Shown here: in pieces, positions 11,538 through 23,940 of the stretch
Position numbering within the stretch: the first letter of the stretch is position 1
Layout: every line of letters begins with the position of its first letter
Source: Xenoacremonium recifei
Lineage: Eukaryota; Ascomycota; Sordariomycetes; Hypocreales; Nectriaceae
DNA: 64,000 nt
Direction: 5' to 3'
Assembly (NCBI GenBank): GCA_012184525.1
Contig: WOFQ01000046.1
Span: forward strand, 231,540-295,539
Made by a program: the position numbers and the translations under genes
Notes under the pieces: model-generated
Told to the model about the DNA's origin: nothing
Seen by the model: only the letters and a program-made list of their open reading frames with translations
The model's database searches: none

Positions 11538-13941
11538 TTAAAGATAATCCTCCCCATCCCACTCCTTCGTTGGACTCGGAATCGGACTAGCCTTAATCTT
11601 CGGCCTCGACCTGAACACCGCCTCCATATCCTCCTCCCCGCCCATCAACTCCTCCGCCAACACACTCTGCTCATGCTCGTCCTCCTCAACTTTCGGGAAA
11701 TAACTCCCCTCCCTCTTCGGCGGCACCTTAGATCTACGTAGCGACCGCCGTCGCTCGATCTGTGCCTTCTGCCGCGCCTTTTCGAAACCGGCCATGCTGC
11801 GGCGCGTTCGGGACGCGAGGTCTTCGAAGGCATCGGTGGTATCTTCAGGGATGGATGATGGTGCCGCGGAGGCGTTGGCGGCGGTGGGGTTGAGCGGGAG
11901 GTCGGGTTCGTCGTGGTCGGGGAAATCGAGCGGTGTGCGTGCCATGGAGAGTCGTGTGCGTTCAGCCAGGGAGAGGGTGTGTCGCGGCTTGGTACGCTTG
12001 GTTGGTGAGGGTGAAGCCTGGTTCATGGACGCGAGGATCTGGTCGGCGAGTTGCTGCGTTGGCGACGGAGGTATATCTTCCATAATAGGAGACGGAGGCA
12101 CGTCCTCCATGACAGGGGATGCCGGCTGAGCAGGCTCGATGTATTCTGGAGAGTGTGACAGTTTTGGTTGCAGCGTCACGTCCTCAGCTGAGTTATTCCG
12201 GGAAGCCTCAGGAGACTGGCCAAGCTCGGAAGATGTAGTGCAGTAGTTGGGCAAATCCTGGCCCATCTGGCTTCGTAGGTCCCTTGAGCTCGCTGATGTT
12301 CGGAGAGCTGACCTGTTGGAGGTGTATGAATCTTCCGAGTGAGAGATCTTAGGTCTCACTGGCAGCCGCCTCGAGTTTTCGAGCTTCGTTTGGAAGGACT
12401 GGACAGGTGCTTGCGGGAGATAGGCATCAGCCTCCAAATCTCCCTCGTCCAGCTCACTGACTTCTGATCTTGTCTCGGGCTCGAATTCGGGTTCTTCTTC
12501 CAAGGACGTGGACTGTCGCCGGGGTGTAGGATTGATGAGACCCTCATCTCTCGGCCGCTGCAGTATCGATAACACCGACGGTACTTGAGGAGCTGTTCTT
12601 GACAACTCATTCTCGAGACTTGAAACCAAGGAGGCGTATTCGTGGTTGAGGGGAGCGGTCCGGTTGCTGATGGTTGGTTTCCGAGGACTCGAACGCCCAA
12701 CCTGGAGTCCTTCATGAGCTCCAAAGCCAAGATCCATCCCCTTCTTCGCCGCCTCCTGCTTCGTTTTCTTCGACGGAGACGCTCTCGGACGGTCCTGGCA
12801 CATGCTCCTTCGAAACCCTTCCCACTTCTCCAGTCTCTCCCTGTGAATCCGAACACGTGAGTCGAGCTGCTCCAGCAAGCCACCGCCATGAGACTCCAGC
12901 TCCCCTAGTCTGCCTTGCTGAACTCGCCGCCATACTCTGTCCAGAGGCACCTCGAAGAAGCCATCTTTTCCCGCGTTCGTGTCTCCGTAGAGCAGCGTTG
13001 CCATCCAACCCTCGTTGCCAGACCAGTTGTTCCGAATCGTGCGCCACATCTCGAGCTTCGCATCGCCAGACACCGTCTTGCTCCCTTCATCGTTCTCCTT
13101 CGCCAAGACCGCCTCCTTCCTGCGTGCGATGCCCCGCTCCTTAACATTGAGCAGATCTGCAAAGTCGCGGAACCGCTCGTTGACTGCAGCTTTGCCTCTC
13201 AGCGCCCGATGCAGCGAGACCTTGTGAGCCAAGACAAGCGCATTCAGCTCCGTCTTATCATCCTTATAGCCTCGGTCCTCGAGCGCGAGCTGCACCGCCA
13301 GTGCAGGATGATGCTCACCGCCCTGGGCTATCTGATCGGCAACGACGCTCTTAAGGACGGCCGACGAGAAAGCAGCCAGGACCTCCTCGAGTCTCTCGCC
13401 CCGACACTCATCTAGCATTGTCTTGCGCACAATCGCTTCGCGTCCTAAAACACCGTTCTTCTTGGCTTGCTCGAGGCATCGTAGGAGTGCGGCGCGGAGG
13501 TTAAGAGACTGGACCTGGTCGAGAGGCGGAAAGAAAGGCTTGAGCTTCTGCAATGAAAGTCAATCAAAAGCCGCAGTAAGCACCCAAGTTTGAAGAGCAA
13601 CGCACGTTTCTCGCCTCTTCAGGATCCCACAGCGCAAACAGCTGGTACAGCGCCCACTCAACACATTGCACCCGCTTCTTCTGGCCCTGCGCGCTGGATC
13701 CCGTCGCCGCGAACGTCTCAGCGGAGATACCCGGCCAGTCGGGCCGCAAATCGAGGTCGAGCAGTCGTAGATTCGTCAGGAAGAGTGCCAGCGGGGAGGC
13801 ACCCGGATAGCTTGTTGCGGCGGCATGGTGATGGTTGGCAGCTGATGCGGTGCCGGGTTGCTGCTGAGATGCCAATTTGCTGTTTGTGAGGTTGGCCATC
13901 AAACGGGCGGAACGGGTGCGAGTATGCTGAGTCGCAGCCAT
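11538..13941 (-). CDS. Augmin HAUS6-like subunit
   Basis: Two exons, 13941-13606 and 13547-11538, with a 58-base intron (GTGCGT donor) encode 781 residues. The N-terminal part (about residues 40-300) matches the HAUS6 N-terminal domain pattern: a leucine-rich segment with LFLTNLRLLDLDLRPDWP, VEWALYQLFALWDPEEA, then KLKPFFPPLDQVQSLNLRAA. The rest is disordered and rich in Ser, Pro and Glu, with two near-identical short repeats built on MEDVPPSPIMEDIPPSP. Augmin recruits gamma-tubulin to existing spindle microtubules in animals, plants and some filamentous fungi. No ATG lies upstream in frame before a stop, which supports the chosen start. Family assignment is from the N-terminal pattern only. 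Confidence 0.82.
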
Positions 13942-14768
13942 GACGACATCTTCCTCCTCGAGGTTCAGTCGCAGTTGGACGTTATTGAAGGTATCCCGGT
14001 CGGGCGTTGAAAGTGGCGGAAAGTAAACAAGCGGCGTTGGAGTAAGTAAACTCCAAGTTTCGGTGGGCGGCTTCGGCTGGGGTTGGAGTGGAGGAGGGGC
14101 AGGAGCCTCACATGCCAGGGTCTGGAGTACGTACCTGCTAGCCAACGACTAACACGCTCTTCAACTGACAAGCCATCCAGGTTCTCTAACGCTCGCTAAA
14201 GCCACAATACTCCATTATAACCTAATTACAAATTCAATTGTAAAGTTATTAGGTTTCGTTGCTGCAAAGGACAGCCTCATCCATCCCTGCCTCGGAGATT
14301 TCATACGTATCCCTGTCTCGGTTGTGATTAAGAACAGGAGTGCATGAACTACAGGCACGTGTAATTCTACATGTCATATCAGGCCATGTGAAAGCGTCTC
14401 GATGTCGACACAATCTTTCCCAACAAGATGTTAGGGGGCATGCGAAGTTACAGTCACTTGAAGCCATGTCACATAGCAGACACAAAAAGTTGCGAGGCAA
14501 TCCCATGTATTTAGGTGTCTCTCAGTATCAATCTATATATATCGTCCAAAGCCTTCCCGAAGGATCTTCCAGACCTCGACTCGCGGACCTCCAACCGGAG
14601 ATGCCCTAGTCAAATCCCAAGTTCCATGCCCAGCGCCATGCTGAAGAGTGTATCAAAGCAAAAATGTGTCGAAAGCAAATTCATGTCTCATCAACGCCGT
14701 GTACCGTGTCCGCCCACCGTTTACAACCGGTGCCTGAGCTCTTGCGTCTCTAGGGGGGTACCATCGAG
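13942..14768. other. Intergenic, 827 bases, no gene seen
   Basis: This lies between the HAUS6-like start and the mannitol-1-phosphate dehydrogenase stop, both minus strand. It is AT-richer near 14200-14260. No RNA gene or repeat was recognised. Confidence 0.5.
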
Positions 14769-16038
14769 TCACTCGTCATTGCTGTCGTCCTGGACGCGCT
14801 TGACGACCTGCACCAACTGAGGGAACAGCTTCTCCGTTGTCTGAATGCCGCAGACCTGCTTCACAACGTCCTCGGGACCGTGCTCAGACATGATCTTGGC
14901 CAGCTCCTTGGACTCATCATCGTCCTCGACGTTCTGGAATCGGAAGCACATCTCGATAGCATCGAGGAGGTACTTGACGGGTTGATCGTTCTCAGCAAGC
15001 TCGGCAGCGGGGCCGATGAAGCGCTCCTTGCGGGACAGCTTGCGGAGAGGAGCGCGGCCAACACGCTCGACGGCATCCTCCAAATGAGGGTTGCCAATTC
15101 GCTTGATGATCTTGTTCATGTAAGCGTTCTGGTGCTCCTCGTCGATCTCGTGCTTGGAGACAATCAGGTTCTTGGTCTCCATGAGAGCGCCGCGAACCTC
15201 GGCCATGATCTCCTTGTCCTGGAGAGCATCGTAGACGGTGCGCTTTCTTCGGTTGTAGCCGTGGTAGGCCGCAGTGGCGTGGCCAGTGTTGACGGTGAAC
15301 AGCTTGCGCTCAATGAAGGGGCCTAGGTTGTCAACCCAGTTGATACCCTCAATCTCGGGGATACCAACGTCCTGGAAGGGGGTGCGCTCAACAACCCACT
15401 CGAAGAACTTCTCCAGCGTCACGTCGAGGCCGGCATTGGGGTCCTGCGCAGGCACAATTCTGTCGATAGCAGAATTGGCATAGCGAGCCCGCATGTGGTG
15501 GTCCTCGAGGCGCTCCTCGGGGGTGTTGCGGGGGTCCTTGATGAAGCCAGCTAGGGTGTCAGTGGCACCAATGGCGTTCTCGCATGCAATGACATGGAGG
15601 GGTGACTCGTCATTGGACCGGCGGTCGATGCCCTTGGCAATGACAGGAGCGATGAACTTGAGAATGTTGGGGCCGACGGAGCAGGTGACCACGTCAGCGG
15701 TGCGGATCTCCTCAATGAGGTCCTCCTCGTGGGTGCGCGAGTTGATGGCGCGGTAGTTGGTGATGGTGTTCTCGGTGGTGCCCTCGGTGCCGACCTCGAT
15801 GACTCGGTACGACTTGGACTCGTTGATCAGGTTCACAATGGTGTCGTTGACATCGGCAAAGACGACATCATAGCCAGAGTTGTGCAGGAAGCAGGCGACG
15901 AAGCCACGGCCTGGAGAGCAAGTGTTAGTGAGGATGACATCCAAGGTGGAGGTCGAGGAGGGTCGTCTCGATCTGGGGTGTGCGGGGGAGGGGCATACCG
16001 ATGTTGCCAGCGCCGAAGTGAACAGCCTTCTTGCCCAT
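14769..16038 (-). CDS. mpdA: Mannitol-1-phosphate 5-dehydrogenase
   Basis: Two exons, 16038-15999 and 15910-14769, with an 88-base intron, give 393 residues, the usual family length. The intron splits the dinucleotide-binding motif GAGNIGRGF, which only appears after splicing. Later signatures include ACENAIGATD and KLFTVNTGHATAAYHGYN, the latter containing the conserved lysine of polyol-specific long-chain dehydrogenases. The enzyme reversibly reduces fructose 6-phosphate to mannitol 1-phosphate with NADH in the cytosol and feeds the mannitol pool used for storage and stress. The next gene upstream on the same strand is glucose-6-phosphate isomerase, which makes its substrate. A TATA-like site and a pyrimidine-rich leader on the sense strand suggest strong expression. 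Confidence 0.95.
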
Positions 16039-16240
16039 GATTGCGGTTGGAAGAAGACGAGGTGGGAAGTTGTTGTTGTAGTAGGTTGAAGTGGAGGAAC
16101 AAGTTGAGGATAGATCAAGTGTGTAAGCGGGAGGGCGAAGAGCCGAAGCGAAGAGAAGATATCGTGAGGAAGGAAATTGGTGGATGAATGGGAAGGGGAG
16201 GAGGAGGGAAGAAGAGGGGAGACAGAGTTTATATAACACG
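16039..16240 (-). promoter_or_regulatory. mpdA core promoter with TATA-like box and CT-rich leader
   Basis: On the minus strand a TTATATAAA element (16236-16228) lies about 190 bases before the ATG. A strongly pyrimidine-rich stretch follows it. TATA plus CT-rich leader is common in highly expressed fungal metabolic genes. Confidence 0.6.
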
Positions 16241-19200
16241 GGAAGGTTCGATCACAGACGGGAACTTAAGGAGGAAGTGACGACGGCGTCAAGCACGGGC
16301 AAAGCAAGAGCGAGGGAGGCGCGCAACTGCCCCTGGGAGCCGAGCAAGTGTGAGGCAACGCAACTGGGAAGGTGGGGCACTTTGCGCATTCCATCATCAT
16401 CAGCATCATCATCATCCATCCATCGAAGCAGCTGCAGCAGGGCAGGGCAGCCGCTGCAAGTCAGCGGTACGTACCACTTGGATAAGGCCCGTGGGCTTGG
16501 CGGCGTTCTGAGGGGGATGGCTCGGCGCGCTAGGGGTTAAAGGGGCAAAGCGGAACGGGGCCCGAGTCCCCCAAGGTTGCCCAAGGGTCGAAATGCCCCT
16601 CCGTGAGTTTTCATACCCCTCCGGAAGATGAGATGCAGGGCTCGAGAGGCTTCCCTGAGCGGGCCCACTGGCCTGCTGCAAACAGCGCGCCACCTGCTGG
16701 GCCACAGGGTGCTTGGGCGCTGAGGGCGCGCTGTTGCGGCTGTTGGGGCACCTGTGCTGGCTCCACTGTTGCATCCCAGGGCATCCTTTTCGGCGGACAG
16801 GCGTCATCCTGCCTGCGAAGCGCCCTAAGCATCCCCTCTGCTCGGCGGATCTCCGCTGGAACGCCCGCTGTGCAAGCGCTGAGCCTGGGGCCGTTCATCC
16901 ACTGGAAGTAACCTGCCCATTGCTGTATTTTAGCGGGCGAGAGCCAGTGGCGATCATCGGGCTCCTCTCCCCCGGGCCTCACGCCACTCGCTCGATGCCT
17001 GTCCTGGAAACCCAGGATCGAAATCTTCACAGGGATCACCATTCAATAATCGACGTCGATTCTATGTGTACATATCAAAAGTCTTCTCGTCTAATAGCGA
17101 ACGGGCCGCCGGAGAGACACGGGTGAGGTTTGTTGTCAGCTCAGCCTGGATGGATCAGCATGGCTCAAAGATAAGAGTCTACTAGGCTGGATGGACTCCC
17201 GCAGATATTGTGGCTTGGCTATAGAACGAAACTCACGATGCATTCATCCGGTGCCAGAGAGTCTAGACGCCGCTGTTTACGGTCGACACGCAAAGCCACA
17301 AAGTGTACCTCATCTAATAATTACCTCACAAAAACGGTCCGTCTGTTGCAGGCAATGTCGGATACGGGCTGTGACTCTTACATACAGCCCGTCGACATCA
17401 TGATACGTCTGAGTGCCCTTCTCCGCAATATCTGGACGGGCGGAACAGCCGCCAACCTGCGACTGGTCCCCTTATCGGGATCGGGTGTTCGTGCGAGCAA
17501 TTAATCTAGAACTGGAACAGAGAGAGACCCCTGGCGGATGGATGAGACGCACTCAGGGTTCAGGGACCAGGTCTCGGGGCTGATCCTCGGGCCTTGCGCT
17601 GTCACCTCCTCTCACGATAATGGACTTTATTTGTATAGAACAAATGGTCAATGTCATTATCGTGGCCATGCCTGAGGATCACCTGGTTGGGTGAGTGACA
17701 TGGAACCAGATCACGACAGAAACACACGATACGGCCACGGGCAATTTCCATGACCACAAGGAACAGCAATAAGACGGGTAAATGCTGCTGCTGCTCATTA
17801 CCTCGGTGATGATGGTGATGCTCTGTGGTCAACAACTGCCGACTAATTTCCCCAGCTCCCGTCCCGGCCGCCAGCCGTCTGCAACCCGTCCCTACCTACA
17901 TGCAATATCTCCGGCCCATGTCTACATCAATACATCATCGTTTCTGTATAGAGCCGTGTACATCGAAACGCCCGTTGCTGTACTCCGTACATACTCGCTT
18001 ACACGTGCTAAGCCGGGGCTGCTGATAGGCCTAACGGTCACTTACATGCAGCAGCATTACACAACTCCAACGAGATCCTCACATTACCAACCCGGCCAGC
18101 CTCTCACAGGCTCGATTCCTATCAGAAGGGAAAAAACAGCGCTTTCACAACTCCGTCTGCACTCACCCAGCAATCGCCAACGATTCCCGATGAGGCACAG
18201 CTTCGACGTCATGGCCCCGTCCCGCCCAACCCTCCGGCCGAAGTGGACTCGCTCCGTTTCGCTTCCATTTGTTTCTGACCCTCGAATGCAAATGCACGCC
18301 ACCGTATTCAGCATCTCCCCAGCCGTTCCTTGTTGACCCTGTCCTGTCTGGGCTCCGTAAAACCGCCGTGCTGGCTGCAGTGTGAGTCTGGTCTGGGCCT
18401 TTACGTGGCGGACAGGGGGAACATGAGGCTTTCGGTTTGCTCTCCTTTCTGCCAGATGCTCGTAAACGGGAAGAGTCAACCCAACTAAATCGCTCATTCT
18501 CGTTTCGTTTGAGGCGCTTCGGCCTGCTCTCCCGAAACTCCTGACGCCGGCCGGTTGAGTCCACGATGCTTCGCCTCTTCCTGACCCGTCCGTCCCAGAA
18601 ACTGACCTGTCGAGTTGCTCCTCCGTCCCACTCCCTACTTACTCGGCCACCGTTCCGCGTTCCACCGTCTGGTTCTGTTCTGCGAGAGATAACGCCAGTT
18701 TGCTTGGCAGAGACGGAAGTGGAGTTTCTGTTACAACTCGCCTACGGCGCTTCACGTTGTCAGTTGTTGGACACAGAGGCAGCCCGGCAAGCGAACGGTG
18801 GGTGAGACGGAAAGACACGGACAGACAAGACGTTGTGCCTGTTGATCCGGGAACGGTCGTGTTGGCGATGACGGTGCGTGCCTGGCCGTAACCCTCCGTA
18901 ATGACTCAACAACCTCCAGACTTCTCAAAGGGCCGAGCAGACTTTTCCTCTCTCCCCCCTCTCAGCATCCCGACGTGACATTACATTACATTACATCCCG
19001 CCTCACATCATCGTACAGCATCGCTTACACGCCTTTCTCCTGTTCCTGTTCCCGCAGCAAGCACACACACGATCCCCCTCCAAACGACGATCCCCAAGCC
19101 AACGAAGCGGGTGGCGACGTCACAATGCAACCGTCGAGCGCTAACGGAGCGAAACTGCGACCTTGCCTCGGAACGGTCTAGGCGTTCCGGAACGTCTTGC

Positions 19201-20764
19201 TCTCGACTGTATCAATGAATGAATGGGTCGGCGGCTCGCATCAAAGCCTGTTGTTGACGCTCACGATGCGTCCCTTTGACAAAGGGTCCGCTCCGGTGCC
19301 ACTATCGTGAACAAAACGTCACGGCGGGAAGACGAGTGTGAGTGGAGTTCACGACGGCTGCAACTGACGAAATCGAGCAGACGGGAGGATTGTTGCGTAT
19401 CGTCGGTTTCCAAGTTGTTTGGTTCCTTGAATCAGGACTTGCAGAGTTGCAGAGTCTTCGGCGTCAGCAACTCCAAGACTCCCCCAGCCCAGGATAACAA
19501 CTTCCACTCCAACGTCAGCAACACCACGCATACAGCAGTAACATTCGCAAGGAGGCCCATTTCCTCCTCCTATGCTTGGCAGTAATACAGTCACCCTCCA
19601 TCCCCGGGTTTGAAACGGCAACGCCATGCCATCTCAGCCTCCCACTTACACGGCCCATCACCATCACACCACACATACATCCATCCCCAGGATTTCTTCC
19701 CCCTTCGGCTGCTCTCCGAACGAGAGACGGCGTCCGCTTCCCCGCGACGTTCCTCTCCAGAATGACGCTCTCCTCACCCCACCATGTAGACGCCCTTTGC
19801 TCTGGGGGAGTGCTCCGTTCTCTTGCAGCTCTGCATATTTGCATGTTAACTGATGGCTGGTATGTAAGACACTCTGCCATATGCATGTAGTATCATCTTC
19901 GATCAGATGCTTCTCAGCTGCTTCTCGACATCACCCTCGGCACCACAAGCTACCACACTCAACAAAGACATTCGCCTCCTCGGCCATTCTCCTAATACTC
20001 CCTCATCAGTACCACCTGTCCTGCCATCGCCCTGAAAATACAGTCGCCCCCTCCGCAAACCCACCGACCAGAAGAACCGCCGACATGTTCCGGGGCAGGC
20101 CATCCCCGGAATCTACACACAAAGAGCGACCTGCATCTGACCTAAAACATCCATGCTTATACTCCAGACACAGCACGCAAAGTAAAGCCTCACTCGGATA
20201 AATCCCGCGCGCAGAGGCAACGCCTCCGGAATCACCTGTTGCGCCTCGCATGCGGTCTATCGACTCGAGTTGCCCTCCGGTACCGCTACCGGGCCGGACA
20301 TGGCATCGTGGACGATAACACAAACAAACAACAGACACCCAAGGGCCAGGAAAGTATCGTCGGCTATGCTCGACGAGGTCTGGGAATAACCCAGTCGCGC
20401 CGGGACGCGCTGGAGTTACGGCCCAAGGGGCCTTGTGCTCAGGAGATGTTGAGCCGTTCGGCCGTGGGTGTCTTTGCTTTGAAAATCCCGATGATCGTCT
20501 TTCTTTAAAACCTACCGTGTCCAATAATATGCTCCATGGCCCTGCAGTAATCGCCTGGAACGGTAAAGGGGAGGAAGCACAGACGATGCTGAGCTCGAGC
20601 ACGGGCTAACACGAACATCGGCACGATTCTCTCCAAAGTCAAGTAGGTAATTGTAAGTTGTCTTAAATTCTGGTGCCACTATCATGTATCAGCGCCAGCC
20701 GGGTTTTCCGCCTGCCATCTTTAAATCATTATATTTACTCATCCTCGGCCTCAAATCCCCCCTT
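16241..20764. other. Gene-poor stretch of 4.5 kb between mpdA and pgi1
   Basis: Many short overlapping frames, none with a family pattern, coherent splicing or a credible start. GC is similar to the coding flanks, so this is not an AT-rich repeat island. It contains a TTTTAGCGGGC sequence near 16927-16937 that also occurs upstream of sch9 (near 26722). It could be long regulatory DNA for mpdA or hold a non-coding transcript. Confidence 0.5.
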
Positions 20765-22547
20765 TTAGATCTTCGAGTACTTCTTGAAGGCGCCGATGAG
20801 ACCACCTGTCGAGGTATCGTGGTTCTCGCCCGTGCCCTCCTCGTCCAGCTCCTTGAGGATCTTCTTGGCCAGCACCTTGCCCAGCTCGACACCCCACTGG
20901 TCGAAGCTGTTGACGTCCCAGATGGCACCCTCGGTGAAGGTCAGATGCTCGTAGTAGACGATCAGAGCACCCAGCTCAGCAGGGCCAATGGTGCCGCCCA
21001 CCAGGATCGAGGTCGTAGGTCGGTTACCCAGGAATCGCTTGTGCGGGACGAGCTCCTCGGGAGCGCCCTCGGCCCGGACCTGCTCGTCCGTCTTGCCAAC
21101 CATGAGAGCCTCGGCCTGAGCGAGGTAGTTGGAAGCAAGCATCTTCTGGTGAAGGTTGTCGGTGATGGGGTTGTGCGACTGGGCGGCCAGGATGAAATCG
21201 GTAGGGATGAGCTTGGTGCCCTGGTGGACCAGCTGGAAGAAGGAGTGCTGGGCGTTGGTGCAGGGCTCGCCAAAGAGGATAGGGCCTAGCAAAGGATCAG
21301 TCAATTGTCTGCTCATATCACCCAGTTCAGGGGTCAAAGAGATGTCTCCTTACCCGTAGTGTACTTGGCCGAGGAACCGTCGGAAGTGATGGTCTTGCCG
21401 TTGGACTCCATGGACAACTGCTGGAGGTAGGCAGGGAATCTGTGGAGGTACTGGTCGAAGCTGTATATCTGGTCAGCCATGGCCTGCCAATGCTTCGTTC
21501 CTTTGCTACTTACGGAGCAACCAGGTGAGTCTGGGCCTGGAAGAAGTCAGAGTACCAAACGCTCAACAGACCACCGAGGACGGGGATGTTGTCTCGCAGG
21601 GGCGTCTCCCGGAAGTGCTTGTCCATGGCGTGAGCACCGCTCAGGAACTTGTGGAAGTTGTCGAAGCCAATGTAGAGGGCGACGCTGAGACCGATGGCGC
21701 TCCAGACGGAGTATCGGCCGCCAACCCAGCTCTCGAAGCCGAACATGTTCTTGCTGTCAATGCCGAACTTGGTGACCTCAGGCTCGTTGGTGGACAGAGC
21801 GACGAAGTGCTTGGCGATCTCGCCCTTGCCCTCAGTCTTCTCGAGGAACCAGGTCTTGGCAGTGTTGGCATTGGTGGTGGTCTCGGCCGTGGTGAAGGTC
21901 TTGGAGGCGATGAGGAAGAGTGTCGTCTCGGGGTCGGAGGCCTTGAGAGCCTCGGCCATGTGGGTGCCGTCGATGTTGGAGACGAAGTGTAGGGTCATGT
22001 CGTCGGCGCCGTAGAACTTGAGGGCCTCGGTGACCATGACGGGGCCGAGATCAGAACCACCGATACCGACGTTGACGATGTTGGTCAGCTTCTTGCCAGT
22101 GAATCCCTTCCACTCGCCGCTCCGGACCTGCTCGGAGAACTCCTTCATATGGGCGAGCACCTCGTTGACGCCGCCGGCCGTGTTCATGACATCAACGCCA
22201 TCGACCTTCATCTCCCAGCCGCCGACATTGCGCAGAGCCGTGTGGTAGACGGCGCGGTTCTCGGTGAAGTTGATCTTCTCGCCGGCGAACATGGCATCGC
22301 GCTTCTTCTCGACGCCAGCTTGCTCGGCGAGCTTGACGAGGAGGTCGAGGGTCTCATCGGTCAGGAAGTTCTTGCTGAAGTCGAACAGGATCTCGTTGCT
22401 GACGCCGGCGGCCTCGAAGGTGCGGGTGAAGCGCGAGAAGCGCTCGGGATCGGACGCGAAAGCCTCCTTGAGAACGAAGTTCTTGCCGACGGTCTCGCGG
22501 TGAGCTTGGAGCTCCGACCAGACGGGGAGCGTGTTGGCGGGGGCCAT
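20765..22547 (-). CDS. pgi1: Glucose-6-phosphate isomerase
   Basis: Three exons (22547-21514, 21460-21354, 21285-20765) with introns of 53 and 68 bases encode 553 residues, the normal eukaryotic length. Signatures include GIGGSDLGPVM, the sugar-phosphate-binding loop SKTFTTAETTTNA, WVGGRYSVWSAIG (PGI signature 1), and the C-terminal FDQWGVELGK, matching signature 2. It interconverts glucose 6-phosphate and fructose 6-phosphate in the cytosol at the start of glycolysis. Both junctions restore conserved sequence (LVAPFDQYLHRFPAYLQQ and TTGPILFGEPCTNAQHSF). The long antisense frames seen across it are codon-bias shadows. Confidence 0.97.
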
Positions 22548-23940
22548 TGTAGAGAGCTAGAGAGGGGTAGAAGAGGTCAGAAACAAGCTGGGCCTGCCAG
22601 AAGCTGGAGATGGAGATGGGAGAAGGAGCAATTGTTGAAGCAGACGATTCAAGGCAAAGCCAGCAGAGCACTGATTGATGATGCAGAATGGAAGCTGGAG
22701 GAGGAGGAGGGGAATCCGATCTGGAACGCTGCTGTGACGTGGGGCATCATCCCACCGAGGGGCGTTTCACATGATTTCATGGACCATGATCGTACCTGCC
22801 AATTTATTTCGAAGACGGACCGATGCCTTTAGGATGCTTAGATAAGGGGGCGATTATTCATCCAGCACGGAGAAAAAAAGAAGGTATCACGACCTGGGAG
22901 AAAACAACGTGGATGAGAGACTTTTTTGCTTCGTGCTCGACGGGAAGAATGCCTCACTAGCAGGCGCTCATCTCATCATGGAGGGGTACGTTGGGGGGTC
23001 GACGAGAGCTACTTTAGCTGCAAAACCTCCAATTCCCAGCCCTGCCGCATTTACCCCCTCCAATGAGCTGTGTAAGACGCAAGCTCTGCAAGAGACATTT
23101 AACTCCAGTGGGTAATTTTGCTTGGTAGTGTTCCTTGGGGGCTTCTTTAGCAGCTCCAAGACGATCCCCGCTAGCATCCCGCGGAGCACAGCACGCCGGA
23201 AGCAGCTACAAGGAGAAAGAATGCCATGATATGATGATAGCTGTCAGCCCTCTCTCAGCACGTCACGGCATATCTATTGACTAGCTGGCGCCTTCGTAAG
23301 ATACGCCTAGCAGATGACTGTTGCTTACAAGGCCACCTTCTTATTCAAGCCGTGCCTCTCGGAGTCCTCGCCGAACACTCACCACCATTCCTCGTCCTCG
23401 GTGGGTGGGCCAAACCATCCCGAACTACTTCGTCATGGCTTCGGTCCACTCGGAGCCCAAGCCGAAGCACACTCATGAGCAACTTCAAAAACAAAGGCAC
23501 TAGTACTCATTCACCTGAATAGATACCTAGGTAGCCATATATGATAATGCACATGCCCAACCCCTAAACTGCCGGGAAAGGAAAATCCACGTATAGATTG
23601 GTATGAAAAGGCCGCCTTCCCTTACATCCTAACAACTCTCATCTAGACCTCCCTTTCTCCCCGCCCCCATGTTGGCTCATGAGTCGCCGAGGTTCATCCC
23701 TCGCGCTCACCATGGCCATCCGTCTCTATGTCTCAGCAGCTCGCTGCTCCGCCCAAGCCTGGTGGTCGAAATCTGACCAGCAACGAGAGTATGGGTCCTG
23801 TCCTTCCGACGGACCTCTGTATTCCAGACTCGAACCTGCTCGCCGTCTAACCTTCGTTTTTCCAAGGCGTGATCTGCGTGTTACTCTCTTTCTATGGTCT
23901 TCTCTTGACATGCACGATGTCAGGTCTGAACGCTGTTTCT
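22548..23940. other. Intergenic, 1.4 kb, no gene seen
   Basis: This holds the pgi1 promoter, with a purine-rich plus strand just upstream of the ATG (that is, a CT-rich leader), and the sch9 3' flank. The remaining short frames have no family pattern. Confidence 0.5.

Noticed and set aside
20006..20602. 198-residue minus frame in the mpdA-pgi1 gap
   Set aside because: No recognisable domain, mixed codon use and no plausible splicing partners.
20684..21289. Long plus-strand frame opposite pgi1
   Set aside because: The minus strand encodes a clear, conserved isomerase; the plus frame is a codon-bias shadow. The same holds for 21525-21992 and 22149-22832.
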